Of a DNA stretch of 64,000 nt, positions 47,254 through 58,543 are shown piece by piece (position 1 is the stretch's first letter; every line of letters begins with the position of its first letter). The position numbers and the translations under genes were made by a program. Under the pieces are notes generated by a model that saw nothing but the letters and a program-made list of their open reading frames with translations, did no database searches and was not told where the DNA came from. Origin of the DNA: Paramacrobiotus metropolitanus (Eukaryota; Tardigrada; Eutardigrada; Parachela; Macrobiotidae); the NCBI RefSeq assembly GCF_019649055.1, contig NW_026570393.1, forward strand, positions 1 through 64,000. The letters are read 5' to 3'.

Positions 47254-49481
47254 ATGGCGAAGTTTATTTCCCCGTTTGTCTGTTTTTGCTACTGCTTCGT
47301 GGCCATATGCTTGCAACAAGCGCACGCAGCAACATTGCCACAAGGTACGTGTGCTACGTCAGTACCTGCACAATAATTTTCGGGGATATAACTGGACATG
47401 AAATGCAGCGTTTGCAGAGGTTGTGCATAAAGGTTTGCTACACAGTAATTGGCTGTAATACTTCCATAGATTGGCGGAATCGCATCGACCCCAGTGTGCT
47501 GGAGTCACGGGAATCAGAGTCTGGAATATGCAACCTAGACGAAGAAATAGAACTACCCGAAGGAAATGTGTTCGCTTTAAGCATTAGCACAGGCAAACTC
47601 CTCCCACAAAACTACTGGCCTAACGGCGGCAAAAATATTCCTTACAAGATCGCCCATGGTTTTGGTACGTTGGCTTTAATTCTGATTATACTCATACAAA
47701 GCGATAAATTGTGTTGATTTAAACTGCAACAAGAACAATCGCAGAACTTTCTACCGCTTTCACTTATTTTATTGCTTAATTGCGCCAAAACCCGAGTTTA
47801 AAATGGCACAATTTCTTTAGAAGAATCTGCGCGACGGAAAATAAAACGAGGAATGGCCGACATCAAGCGGGTTACGGTTGGCTGCATAACCTTCACTCCA
47901 CGGACAAACCAAACGGATTACTTATTTTTCCGACCCCATGATAAGTAAGTACATACTGCAGACTTGACCCTTGAATACCATGTACTGCTAAGGACGTATT
48001 TTAAAGGTCAAGCTTCCATTAACAGTGCTGTTTACACAAACATATACTCCAGGGAAATGCTGTTGTGTTTTAGGTGGTGTCAGTCAAGAGTTGGCCGGCG
48101 GTTTAACGGCGGTCGGCAGGATATCAGACTGACCAAAGCCTGCGCTAATTATACCGGCACAATCCAGCACGAGATCCTCCACGCGCTGGGTCTGTATCAC
48201 GAGCAGAATCGACCCGATCGCGATCAGTATGTCGACATCTTTCAGGACAATATCCGGCCGGATGTCATGCAAAACTTTCACGTCTTACCGCACATGGAAG
48301 TGTACGACACACATTATGACTTCGACTCCGTTATGCATTACGGCGCCATGGATTTCGCCAAAGACCCTAATCAACCGACTATCATTCCAAAAGTCACGAA
48401 ACGGACGCATATGGGGCAGAGGCGGAGCTTGAGTATACTGGATGTGGCCAAACTGCAGAAAGCATACGGATGCCAATTCGATCCGGATAACGAAGAAGCA
48501 AACGATCCGGTTGCATCGATGCCACCCACACAAATGACGACAACAGTTCCAGAAACGACCGAGGCCACGGAAAAGCCACCTGATAGACAACAACAACAAC
48601 GAATGACGCCAAAAGCACCAATCTTGCCTGTAACTCCTGAATTACCAGCGTTCACGCCAATCAGTACAGAATTTCAGGATGAAGAGTTTCCGGAGTTCTC
48701 CGACGAGCCAATGACGGAATCGCAGTGCTCGTTCCAGTTTCGTCCCGGGTGTGGGCGGGAACATTACACCCGTGCAACGTGCACCCATACTAAAGGTTTG
48801 GAAATCGATTGCAAAGGTATAATACCGGCTGTGCTTAGCGATATGGTGCGGAAAAGCGCCCGAAGGCCTATGCGCGCAGTCCGAGTCGATATTGATGACG
48901 GACATGATACACTGACCCCGGCAATATTCGCTCCCATCCGCTTACAGATTATCGGTCTGGAGTTATGGAACTGCCGCACAAGGCGCACGACGGAGAAGTT
49001 GCGTTTATTAAAGTTCTCCCGAATGTATCATTTTGAAGCGGTACAGTGCCGGAATTTGGATATTCGTCGAAGTGACTTTGATACGTCGAGGAATTTGCGA
49101 ATGATTCTGTTCCGTTCGTCGACCTTTGCGCGGATGGAAGAAGATACCTTTGGGAATCTACCTGATTTGCAGTTGTTAAGTCTGGAGTACGAGCGAACCA
49201 GAAGGCCCACTATTCCATTGATTCCACGAGATCAGCTGGATAATGTTAAGAGGGTGCACTGCAGCTGCCAGTTTGAGTGGCTCAGACAACTGTTCGACCG
49301 CAAACCGGAGCTGCTGGATGGGAGACAACAGGGGGAAGTTTATCTAATTGACGATGCGTTTGAAAGCCCAAAAATCGAGGTCGAGCAGATTTACTACCCA
49401 TTCCACTGCCGGCTGAATGGGTATTCGTCGTTCACGCGCTTTCGTGAAAACCCTTTTTCTCGGTACGCAGACGAGTGTTAG
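47254..49481 (+). CDS. Secreted astacin metalloprotease with C-terminal leucine-rich-repeat domain, paralog B
   Basis: Four exons: 47254-47344, 47470-47664, 47821-47944, 48074-49481 (phases 1, 1, 2), 605 residues. Signal peptide MAKFISPFVCFCYCFVAICL. YWPNGGKNIPYKI marks the start of the catalytic domain; HEILHALGLYHE at about 169-180 is the zinc signature with the Glu base; SVMHYGAMDFA is the Met-turn. A Thr/Pro/Gln-rich linker (about 275-340) leads to the cysteine cap CSFQFRPGCGR, an LRR stretch (LRMILFRSSTFARMEEDTF, NLPDLQLLSLEY) and the end cap VHCSCQFEWLRQLF. Exon 3 is 124 nt in both paralogs. The linker is longer than in paralog A. The stop codon sits inside a 20-nt perfect palindrome. 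Confidence 0.88.
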
Positions 49482-49516
49482 CGCTAACACTCAGCGCTGA
49501 GATGCCAGCATCTCAG
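49473..49516. other. Two adjacent palindromes across the stop codon of astacin B
   Basis: GAGTGTTAGCGCTAACACTC (49473-49492) is a perfect 20-nt palindrome containing the TAG. CTGAGATGC-CA-GCATCTCAG (49497-49516) follows four bases later. Between and over them TCAGCGCTGA forms a third, alternative palindrome. Confidence 0.75.
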
Positions 49517-50622
49517 AGTGTTTATTTATTCGAGAATGCTGATATTTTATCTAACAGTTACCTTGCATCCAGTGTCAAGCTTTTAAGGGTTTGCGTTTAA
49601 TTACGCTCAGAAATAAAATTAACAATGGAAGCAAAAATACTAGTACCTACATGTTTACGCTAAAACAAGTAGGTACAAAATTGTTCACGCTTAAAAGATA
49701 CTTCCGAAAAATCATCCAAATGTTACTCTACGTACAACGCACCATAAAAAATAATAGATGGCAGGTTACGTCGCATTAGCTGAGCGCAGATAGAACATCA
49801 CTTCTCGATGCGAGAGTTGTTGCGTTCCTCTTTGAGTGTGTTGTGAGAAGAAGGAAACTCTGGAATTTAAAATGTTTCGATGGTCTTTCAGCAGAAGAAT
49901 GGCTCCGTTACGGCAACCGCGGCACAGAACGAAAAATTGATAGATACGGAAACCACCAAAATCACGATGCCGCGAAACGCAGAAACAGCTAAAAAAAGTT
50001 GAAACAGACAACGCAAAAGTGATTGTTGAGCAGAATCTACGGTGGCCTTTTTCAATCTTGGCCTTATTGGAGAAAAAGCCATTACCATTCAACTGCCTAA
50101 CGGATTATTTCGTTTTTGGTTCCCGTTTCGTGAGAGCCATCATTCATTGTTTGGGGATGAGGGCTAAGCCACCACTAGTAATAGTGCCAGTAACGATTTT
50201 TAAGTAAGTACTTGAAAAATTGATTAGAAATCAGTACACAAATCCATGGTTTGTGTGAGGTAACAAATTACAATATTCGCGGCTGTATAAGCCTATACAT
50301 CGTTATTTGTTAAATCTATAAGTACCGTTGTTTCTAGGTTACACGCTATTTTTTCAGCTGCAGGACAATAAAAAAAATGGTAGAATGTTGTTATATTATT
50401 ATGTAGTAGTAATTTATGGCAATATTTATTACGCTCCTTCACGCAAGGTTCTGTTAGTCATATTAATAAACAATTATATTCATTATTACCAAAATAATGT
50501 TACTGATTATTATTGCCTGTTGTATTTTGTAGTATTTATTCGACAAATTTTTTCCTGAGTTTAATGAAACCAAATGTGGTATTACAAAAATATTTAAGTT
50601 ATTTAAGTCACAGATCGCTCTT
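49517..50622. other. Intergenic, nothing supported
   Basis: AT-rich spacer with no supported gene; upstream flank of the transporter. Confidence 0.5.
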
Positions 50623-53600
50623 ATGAGAAAGAGAAAGTATAGGTATGGCTATCGCCATATAATCGTGTTATTAGGATTCCTGGGCAATTTTGTCTTGTAC
50701 ATTACACGGCTGACGTTCAACGCAATGGTTTTCCGCATGACACCCAAGACCTTATTTTTCCCTAACATATCTGACCCCGGAGAATGTCCTCTCAAAAAAG
50801 GCGCCACGTGGATCGATGGGGGTCCGAACGTATGTAGGTAAAGGTCACGCAAAAGCAATGCAATCTCGGATTATTAAATGGATTTTAATGACTTCTTGCT
50901 AAATTTCGATTATCATGTGTTTGCCAACAGATGGAAACTTACACCTGGACGGGTGTCGAGAGAACCCACCTTATGGTATCGTTTTACTACGGGTACCTTC
51001 TAAGCCAAATACCGTCGGGCTATCTCGCCGAGCAGTATGGAGCGAAACGGCTGTTCGCCCTGGGCGTCGGTGTGTGTGGTTTCCTGGCGTTTCTGATGCC
51101 ACTGGCTGCGCGATATGGATATACGGCGTTGTTATGTACCCGTTTGTCGATGGGAATTTGTCAGGTGACTTGTGAAGGGGTCTCTCTGAATCTGTTTAAA
51201 TAAAAAAGATTGCACGAGTACTAGATTTTGCATAAAATAACCCTAACGTATTTTTTCACTAAATAATATACTTTTATTTGCCTACGGTGCAACCAGTGCA
51301 ACCACATGTTTTTTTGGTAATATTTAAGTGATCTTTCATTTTGGTCCTTTGACAGTTGACATTATTATAATTAAACTAACTTTAAGCCTAATATTTTATT
51401 GTTTGTGGCCTTGTTTAATTTTTATTGTATTTTTGTGGCAGTTTTTAAGGGATTTGGCCCGGTACATAGCACAAGTTCGTGAACATCCCGGGGAAGTTTC
51501 GCTGGTGCGCGCTCCCAAACACTTTTTTGCATCGCTTTATGGTATTTTGTAGCCAGAAGAATTGTTTACCTAGGTGAGAAAACCGTTTGCGCGCGCAACA
51601 TCCGGTTCCGAAGTTATGAGGGTATCAAAATTCCAAAAAGTTTAAATGCATTCAGGTGTACCAAAAGTCTCATTATAAACCGATTCCTTTCAAATTTTGC
51701 GCGTAAATGCACATAACCATCAAGATCGTTTTGACACGGATCCAAACTTCTACGATTTTTTCAAATTTTAAAATGAATTTTAAAATTTTTGAAATTCATT
51801 TTAAAATTTGAAAAACATGTTAGAACAGTGGATCCGTGTCAAAACGATCTTCATGATTGTGTGCATTTACGTGCAAAGTTCGAAAGGGATCGGTCCATAA
51901 TGAGACTTTTGGTACACCTGAATGCATTTAAACTTTTTGGAATTTTGTTACCCTCATAACTCCGCAACCGGATGTTGCGCGCGAAAACGGATTTCACGCC
52001 TATGTACACCAATCATTTGGCTACACAATGTCAAAAAGCAACCCAAAAGAGTGTTTGAAAGTGCGCGAAAGCGAATATTCCCGTCAATGTACACGATTGT
52101 AGCGCTATGTACCGGGCCAAATCCCTTAAGCACATCCCGAATTTGCACTTTTCGCCAATATATATTTTTGATTGTTCAGATTAATACTTACAAATATCGA
52201 CAACACAATGCCAAATGCGCCTTACATTTTAATTTAATTTAACACGTAACAAATTTAAGGGATCAGTTGTGAAAGTGTTGTACGATCTTTACATGTTTTC
52301 AAACAACTTTAAGAATTTTAAATTTAGCAACAGTAGCTCATGTGTGTACATTGTGGCCGGGAATGCGAACTTAGCAGTAGGAGGTCGTATCGACATGATG
52401 GAAACACTGCATTAAACCTTACAAGAGAAAGTTGTTATTGCGTGTTAGAGATTTGTTATTGCTGTTATTAAAATTATGATTGATTTTTCGACTGCAGGGT
52501 TTCAGCATTCCGGTTCTTAGCACCATCTTTGGCCGCTGGATTCCGCCATTAGAACGCACCCAACTCCTGGCCTTTGCCGCTGCCGGTGTGCCCGTGGGCA
52601 TCGCCTTGGTGTTTCCCATTAGTGCCGGCTTCGCCGAGTTGTACGGTTGGTCCAGTGCTTTCTACTTTGCCGGGACCGTTTCCCTAATGTTTCTCATGGC
52701 CTGGAGCGTCTTTGTCTTCGACTCCCCGGAGGAGCATCCCTTTATTACCGGCATGGAGAAGAGCTACATTATCAGCTCCATCGGTGCGCCTGCCATGGGC
52801 GTCAAACCTTCAACGGTGCCGTGGAAGAGTATGGCCACATCTGGACCGTTTTGGGCACTTGTGTTGTGCTCGTGGTGTGCCGATTGGGGATCGTTTATGC
52901 TGATCAATACCATTCCGTTGTACCTCCAGGTAAATAATTATTCTAAAACTTTTATGATACTATTTAACAGTATTCGGCAGAAGCGGTCTTATTGAAAGAT
53001 AACTAAAACTTTTATAGAAATTTGTTCTGCTTAATTTTCTGCTGTATGTACAAAACATTAATTAAAAGTTAGCAAAAATTCCCTTGGCAGTGTTGTTAGT
53101 ACAGATACCACGATTTGCGCATTAGCTTTTTCGATAGATTGCTTGTAAAATTAATTAATAAAATTGATGGCGTTCAACATCATGCAGTTCAAGACAATAG
53201 TTTTTCTTCCTCATGTTTTTGCTTTTATTGCACCCCAAAGGTTCTGTGTGCATACAAATTGTACACGTACCAATACGTATGAAAGTATGAAATTGTACCT
53301 ATGAAAGACAATCAGTCGGAGTCCGACACATGTGGCGCAAAAAGGATTTTTTTTACGATGACTGAGAAACCGGTATTAACTACTGACGTATTTTACGAGC
53401 AATGTGTCCATTGACTCTTTCCAAATTTTAATCTGTTGATTCAGTGGTTTGGCGAACCGACAAAAGCAAAATATTAATAAATAAATTATACGAATTTCGG
53501 TGAAACCAGAAAATGCATTTTGTGTTTTTCAGGGTTATTTCAAGTTGAATTTGCTAACCACCGCCGACTACATGGCCATTCCGTACGCTGTAACGAGCAT

Positions 53601-54258
53601 TATCGTCGCTTCCCTGAGCTCCGTGGCCAACTACCTAATCTCCAAGGAGAAATGCACCCGGACGGTCCTACGGAAGATCTCCACCGCCATTGGCACTTTC
53701 GTCCCGGGCATCCTCCTGATCGCACTCTCCTTCCAGGTTTGCTCCTTTACCACGGCCATCACTCTCTTCACCCTCATCACCGGCTTCAGCGGCTTCTGCA
53801 ATTTCGGCTTCCGCGTCAACTTCAACGACATCTCGCCCAGCCACGCCGGTCTCCTGTGGGGCATCGCTACGACCATCGGGACTATTTCGGGCGCCATTGT
53901 CCCATGGGTGACGCGGGCGTACATCGGGCATCCCGGTGCCCAGACACAGGGAAATTGGCAGAAGGTGTTCCTGATTGGTGCTGCGCACTATATTGCGGGT
54001 GGGATTTGCTACAGCCTACTGGGATCCGGGGAACAGCAGGTGTGGGATCATAAGGAGAAAGGGTTCGAGGCGCGGCGCACCTCACCGGAATCGTTGTGGG
54101 AGAAGTTGCGGAAAGATGGGCATTGGCGGTTTCCCATGCCGAAGGAGAAGAAATCTATACCGCCGTGGATACCGCCCAGTGGCGAGGCGGAGCTGACGAC
54201 GGGAACGTTGGAACGTCAAGAAGCCCGGCGACGGAGCAGCATCGTGCCACCCATGTGA
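50623..54258 (+). CDS. SLC17-type major facilitator transporter (sialin/phosphate/glutamate-transporter family)
   Basis: Four exons: 50623-50829, 50931-51164, 52498-52929, 53533-54258, all phase 0, 532 residues. TM1 (YRHIIVLLGFLGNFVLYITR) ends with an Arg as in SLC17 carriers. A large first extracellular loop follows, then the family block TWTGVERTHLMVSFYYGYLL-SQIPSGYLAEQYGAK, equivalent to the SFFYGYxxTQxPGGxLAxxxG signature. Exon 3 holds TM4-TM6 with the PPLERTQL segment; exon 4 has the last helices (DYMAIPYAVTSIIV, GFCNFGFRVNFNDISPSHAG, TTIGTISGAIVPW). The charged C-terminus is about 90 residues. These carriers move organic anions, usually with Na+ or H+; the substrate here cannot be read from the sequence. 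Intron 2 carries a foldback transposon. Confidence 0.88.
51445..52129. mobile_element. Foldback element copy 1, inside transporter intron 2
   Basis: Near-palindromic element of 685 bp bounded by TTAA. Both ends carry the sequence GGGATTTGGCCCGGTACATAG or its complement. The arms (about 330 bp) meet at an AT-rich palindromic centre near 51771-51808 (TTTTAAAATGAATTTTAAAA and complement). It has no coding capacity. TTAA flanks suggest piggyBac-type target choice, but the GGGA end does not match the usual CCC start, so the superfamily is open. Confidence 0.85.
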
Positions 54259-54729
54259 TGGCTTTCTGTTTGGTTTTTTGCCTGTGAATTTACGTTGTAT
54301 ATAAAACATTTGTAACCGTATATGGATCCTTTTGTATTCCAAGTTTTCCAAGTGTGCCCGAAAAAGGTCGATATCCTACAACTGTAATTTTCAAACCATT
54401 CCAGAAATTGGGGACAGCGCTGTCTTTATGAAGTTTTAAGATCTGTAGCAGCTGCATGCAAAATTTTAAGTTTTTTGTGCTGATAGCAGCAATCTGAGCC
54501 CTTTCAAAACCAAAATAGCGAAATGGTATTTCGGCAAGCTGGCATGATGCTAAATTTTAGGCGAGTCAGCATCGACTCAACGGCGTTTTGTTAATGCAGA
54601 AAAATATTTACTGTCGCGTGTGCCCATAAATTTCAGAAACATTGTTCGTCTAATGTTTACAGGAGAGCTTGAACTGGTCCTACTCTATTATTTTTCGGTT
54701 TCTTATCTTCTTACCTTCTGTTCAGTACT
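54259..54729. other. 3' flank of the transporter gene
   Basis: AT-rich; no clear AATAAA close to the stop and no other feature supported. Confidence 0.45.
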
Positions 54730-54897
54730 TGTACAGCTTAGGACAAAATGGTCGCATACCCAACATCTCCACATTCAGTACGAATGCAGCGCAGTGCACT
54801 GTACGACTGAGTTCAAAATATCCGTTTCGTACAAGTGCACGCTTGCGTACAGAATGCTGGGTATGGGGCTATGCGACCATTTAGTCCTACATTGTAC
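54730..54897. mobile_element. MITE copy 2 (about 168 bp)
   Basis: Near-identical to 11542-11715. The ends are TGTACAGCTTAGGAC at the left and GTCCTACATTGTAC at the right, with the long inner inverted repeat ATGGTCGCATA / TATGCGACCAT. A 6-bp deletion relative to copy 1 lies near 54840. Confidence 0.82.
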
Positions 54898-55264
54898 CTT
54901 ACCTTACATATGTATAATTTTTCGAAGTCTTAACTATTGTTTTCTTTAAAATCAGCGCAACCACGTAAATTTGATGCATTTGTGGATTGACTGCTGCCGG
55001 AATAGCGTACGTCTTTTGTGAAGAGTGTAACCAGTTGACAACTGATACTGTTCATCGGCTCATATTCGCGTAACCGGCACAGTTAAAATATTACCGTTGT
55101 GCGCATGCGAACATACTCGTATTTCGCAAATGATTACAGTGTGACTATGCAAGTCGGCTTCCGCTTGAATGCCATTAAAAGGAGATACATCAAACATAGT
55201 TACGCTGTCTGCATAGCGAAGGTAACGACGATAGCTTTCTACATCCTTCGCATATCGCAATAAC

Positions 55265-55853
55265 TTAAGGGAAGTGGCCCGGTACATGGTACCAAATTCG
55301 TGTACATGCACGAAATCTTTCACTTTCGCGCACTTCCAAACCCTTTTTTCTCTTGTTTTATGACATTCTGTCGCCAAACGATTCGTATACACTGGCCCGA
55401 AAACCGTTTGCGCGCGCAACATCCGGGAGTTATGGCTGTTCAAAAATTCCAAAAGTTTAAATGCATTCCGGTGTACCAAAAGTCTCATTATAGACCGATC
55501 AATTTCAAAATTTTTGAAATGCATTTTAAAATTTGAAAAAAATCGTGGAGTCTGGATCGGTGTAAAAACGATCTTCATGGCCATGTCCAATTACGTGCAA
55601 AATTTGAAGGAGATCGGTATATAATGAGACTTTTGGTACACCGGAATGCATTTAAATTTTTTGGAATTTTCGAACAGCCATAACTCCCGAACCGGATGCT
55701 GCGCGCACAAACTGTTTTCACGCCTGTGTATACAAATCATCTGGCTACAGAATGCCACAAACCGAAACAAAAATGTGCTTACGAGTGCGCGAAAGTGAAA
55801 GTTTCCGTGCATGTACACGAATTTGGTACCATGTACCGGGCCACTTCCCTTAA
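55265..55853. mobile_element. Foldback element copy 2
   Basis: 589 bp, bounded by TTAA on both sides. The ends GGGAAGTGGCCCGGTACATGG and complement match copy 1; the AT-rich palindromic centre lies near 55504-55542. Shared arm words are CCGTTTGCGCGCGCAACATCC and GTGTACCAAAAGTCTCATTAT with their complements. Confidence 0.87.
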
Positions 55854-56081
55854 ACGGCTAGAACTTAACAATATTACAAACTACACTGCAGAGTTCTTAA
55901 CAAAAGGCTTTATTAAGAGCTATCCTTTCTTGGGGAAAAATGAGTTTATTGAGAGAACTCTCGTGGATTTTGATTATTGTCGCCAACCTTCGGCTGTCGT
56001 CCACCTCCGTCCTCCGTACGTTAACATCATACATTTCTCATAAATATGTACTACAACAGAGTCCTGATTGTTGATTTTTCA

Positions 56082-56552
56082 AGCAATATCCTCGGCACCA
56101 CCCGATCCGTGCAAGGTATGTGTCGCTAGCCTTCCAGTGGCTGCAGATAGCAATATCTGAAGTTGGACATTGCTGTATTGTTATTGCAGGACGTCGAATG
56201 CGCTCCCGGAAACCACTGCAAAGTAATCGATAGTTCTCCGCCTTCTACGGAATGCCGCCTCGGTAACGAAAACTGTATTTACTCTTTCGCAGTTTGTTCA
56301 TGTATGCCGGGATCGTCTTTCGTGCATTTAGTGCTCCCGAAATGCGACTGTACTGCAGCATCTCACGTTCGGTATGTCTTCGGGTTTCGGATATCAAAGT
56401 GTAGGGAGCAATGTCGAAACCATGAAGAATGCAGACAGAACGAGATATGTTGCACGGTGGATTGTGAATCAGTGTGTCATATTCCTCAAAAAGCGCGCTG
56501 GATTATCAGTGAAGAAACTTACAGTCACTTTATGTGCACCGGGACGAACTGA
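56082..56552 (+). CDS. WAP-like cysteine-rich secreted protein, partial model
   Basis: The main exon 56190-56552 opens after a clean acceptor (TTATTGCAG). A preceding exon ending at 56115 (GCAAG/GTATGT) joins in phase 0 to give APPDPCK-DVECAPGNHCKV, a common start of small Cys-rich extracellular domains. Later CREQCRNHEECRQNEICC-x3-CESVC matches the four-disulfide-core pattern C-x3-C-x5-C-x5-CC-x3-C-x3-C of WAP domains, which are often protease inhibitors. The first exon's start is uncertain: an in-frame stop lies upstream and TTTTTCAAG at 56073-56081 may be its acceptor. The signal-peptide exon was not found. The stop is at 56550-56552. A decayed copy lies at 61833. Confidence 0.55.
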
Positions 56553-57132
56553 TGAGAAATTACAAACCTTTTTTAATCCAGTCCGTTTTTTTTCCCTTTT
56601 GCACTACGAATACGACAGCAACTCAAGTAGAAGGCAAAGCATAGCGAAAATCGTTACGAATACTGAAAGGTGTTTGTGGTTTCAATTCATAATCTGAAAA
56701 CTTCCCCAAGAACATCCGGCCGCTGGAACGGCCAACTGAGAGCCTGATAATCTATGGCTAAATGATAACTAAAGTTAATAAGCTAACTGATAACCATCAC
56801 CGGCACATATTGCAGCTGCTTCCAGCCTTGAACTGTACAGCCCCGATGCAGTATCCTGTTACAAGTAAATCGTACCCCACCCGATTTTAATAGGAATAGC
56901 AAATAGGTACAGCAACAACGCAACTAGACTTTTGCTCGATTGGAACGATTTCCTATGACGCCATGAACGTCGGGGTGACGTTTTCTCTACCGTTCCTACT
57001 TACATATCACGTAATAATTAAGATATGCATCTGCATTTCCATAACACTCGTACATTCCCATATAGCTCAGTGCTTACGAGTTATGACCAATAGTCATTAC
57101 ACACGCAACAGCAAATAAAAAATCGTTTCCAT
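56553..57132. other. Intergenic, nothing supported
   Basis: Spacer between two convergent units; no supported feature. Confidence 0.5.
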
Positions 57133-58182
57133 TCACTTAGTACTTTGTAACATTCGGTAGCCTAAGGCACATATGGTTAGTTTTGTTAGTGCTGATGTAT
57201 CCAAACTGTGTAATTTTTCCGCAGTCCAGTGAGAACGGTCATCAGCGTCATCGTCCTCGGATCTGGGCGTTTTCCTTTTGTTGCTTACTTCGGGAAAGTG
57301 GCAAACCCATAATATCTGTTGTAAAACAAAAGTCACAGGAGAAGAATACAAACCGCTTACACCCCGACACATTACCGATTCAATTCCGCTGCGGTTGATA
57401 GCACTTTCACCACCGCTGACAATCCCTTCGAGCCACGTGGATAATTCCGGTGCAGGAACCAGCAGTGGCAGCTCGTCTTCTAAGACATCCCGGAAGCTCG
57501 TGATCAGGTTCGGCGATGGAATGATTATGGGCGTAGAGGACATTGGCAAAGCAAGCTTAGAATGGCAGTTCACGGAATACGTACACCCCTTCCACATAAG
57601 CGCTCGTATGGGCAGTTGAGCGCCAGTAAATTCAGACGTCAGACGCACAAGTTTTTTCATAGCAGTGGGGATACTTCCGATCTGCCATTTACAGTTGTGG
57701 AAAATCACCATACACCGGGTGCGTCCACCCTGGGCGGATAGAACGGCGTCAATACAGAGCAGCATTTCGCCCAGATCATCGGTATTATAAGCGTCCTCCA
57801 TGATTATCACATATGCGGTACGTGGCGTCAGTCCTTTCAAGAGGCAAACCGTAAAATGATAATACGAATGATCTTTCAACCCGATGCGGACATCTTTATA
57901 CACGCTCTCCGGCTGGAGATACGCGTTCCACGTTGCACAGACACGCCGGTAATATGCTCGATCGTGGGTGGTCAGAAGTTGGAAGATGCCGACAAGTACG
58001 CCCAAGTCACGGTGTAAGCATGTAAAATGTGCATCTACCAGATCGGTACAAAGGTCATCGACATTTTTCAGATTGGCGCCAAGGCCATCAGCACCCGTCA
58101 GATCGGTCACGCGTTGGGCAAACAAAGCGCCTAATGCCATCCTGGTTTCCCGCAGCTCTGCAGCTTCTTCAATAAGCTCTTC
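57133..58182 (-). CDS. F-box-like protein exon
   Basis: An open exon of 350 codons on the minus strand that begins after a good acceptor (TTTCTTGACAG, exon start 58182) and reads EELIEEAAELRETRMALGAL before a Met. The segment DLGVLVGIFQLLTTHDRAYY followed by RRVCATWNAYL matches an F-box (L..L...IF..L...D......VC..W). F-box proteins recruit substrates to SCF ubiquitin ligases. The remaining ~230 residues look like a substrate-binding part with no repeat I recognise. The C-terminus has an acidic stretch (SEDDDADDRS). A splice acceptor directly before the open frame says this is a downstream exon, and the neighbouring ORF at 58544 is the likely 5' partner, but no good donor joins them. Confidence 0.6.
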   Translation of the reverse strand, partial: EELIEEAAELRETRMALGALFAQRVTDLTGADGLGANLKNVDDLCTDLVDAHFTCLHRDLGVLVGIFQLLTTHDRAYYRRVCATWNAYLQPESVYKDVRIGLKDHSYYHFTVCLLKGLTPRTAYVIIMEDAYNTDDLGEMLLCIDAVLSAQGGRTRCMVIFHNCKWQIGSIPTAMKKLVRLTSEFTGAQLPIRALMWKGCTYSVNCHSKLALPMSSTPIIIPSPNLITSFRDVLEDELPLLVPAPELSTWLEGIVSGGESAINRSGIESVMCRGVSGLYSSPVTFVLQQILWVCHFPEVSNKRKTPRSEDDDADDRSHWTAEKLHSLDTSALTKLTICALGYRMLQSTK

Positions 58183-58543
58183 CTGTCAAGAAATTCTCTT
58201 AATAACTATAATTATAAAATTAATCAGTACAAGTCATAGTAGTTCATAGAAGCGATTCTTTGCAGTAGCTTCCTGCAACACAAGGATTGCTGTAGTATCG
58301 CCAATATATGTGCCCTACTGCCCCTACCCGCCCTTCCCAGAAACAGAGCTTGTTCGAAGACCATTCCATTTTAGTAGTTAGAAACATTTTTTATCGTTAG
58401 CGGTAGAGAAATTGGCTACTTCCATAATAATCCCATTAACCAATGGGGCCCACTTTACAAATAGATTTACACACAGAGAAAATAATGGACTTTTGAAAAT
58501 TATATGTGAAAAGAAGATTCCACACAGTGTTTTAACATGCATT
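58183..58543. other. Gap between Agenet-like ORF and F-box-like exon
   Basis: Either an intron or an intergenic spacer. The downstream acceptor is good; no strong GT donor was found near the upstream stop codon. Confidence 0.4.
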
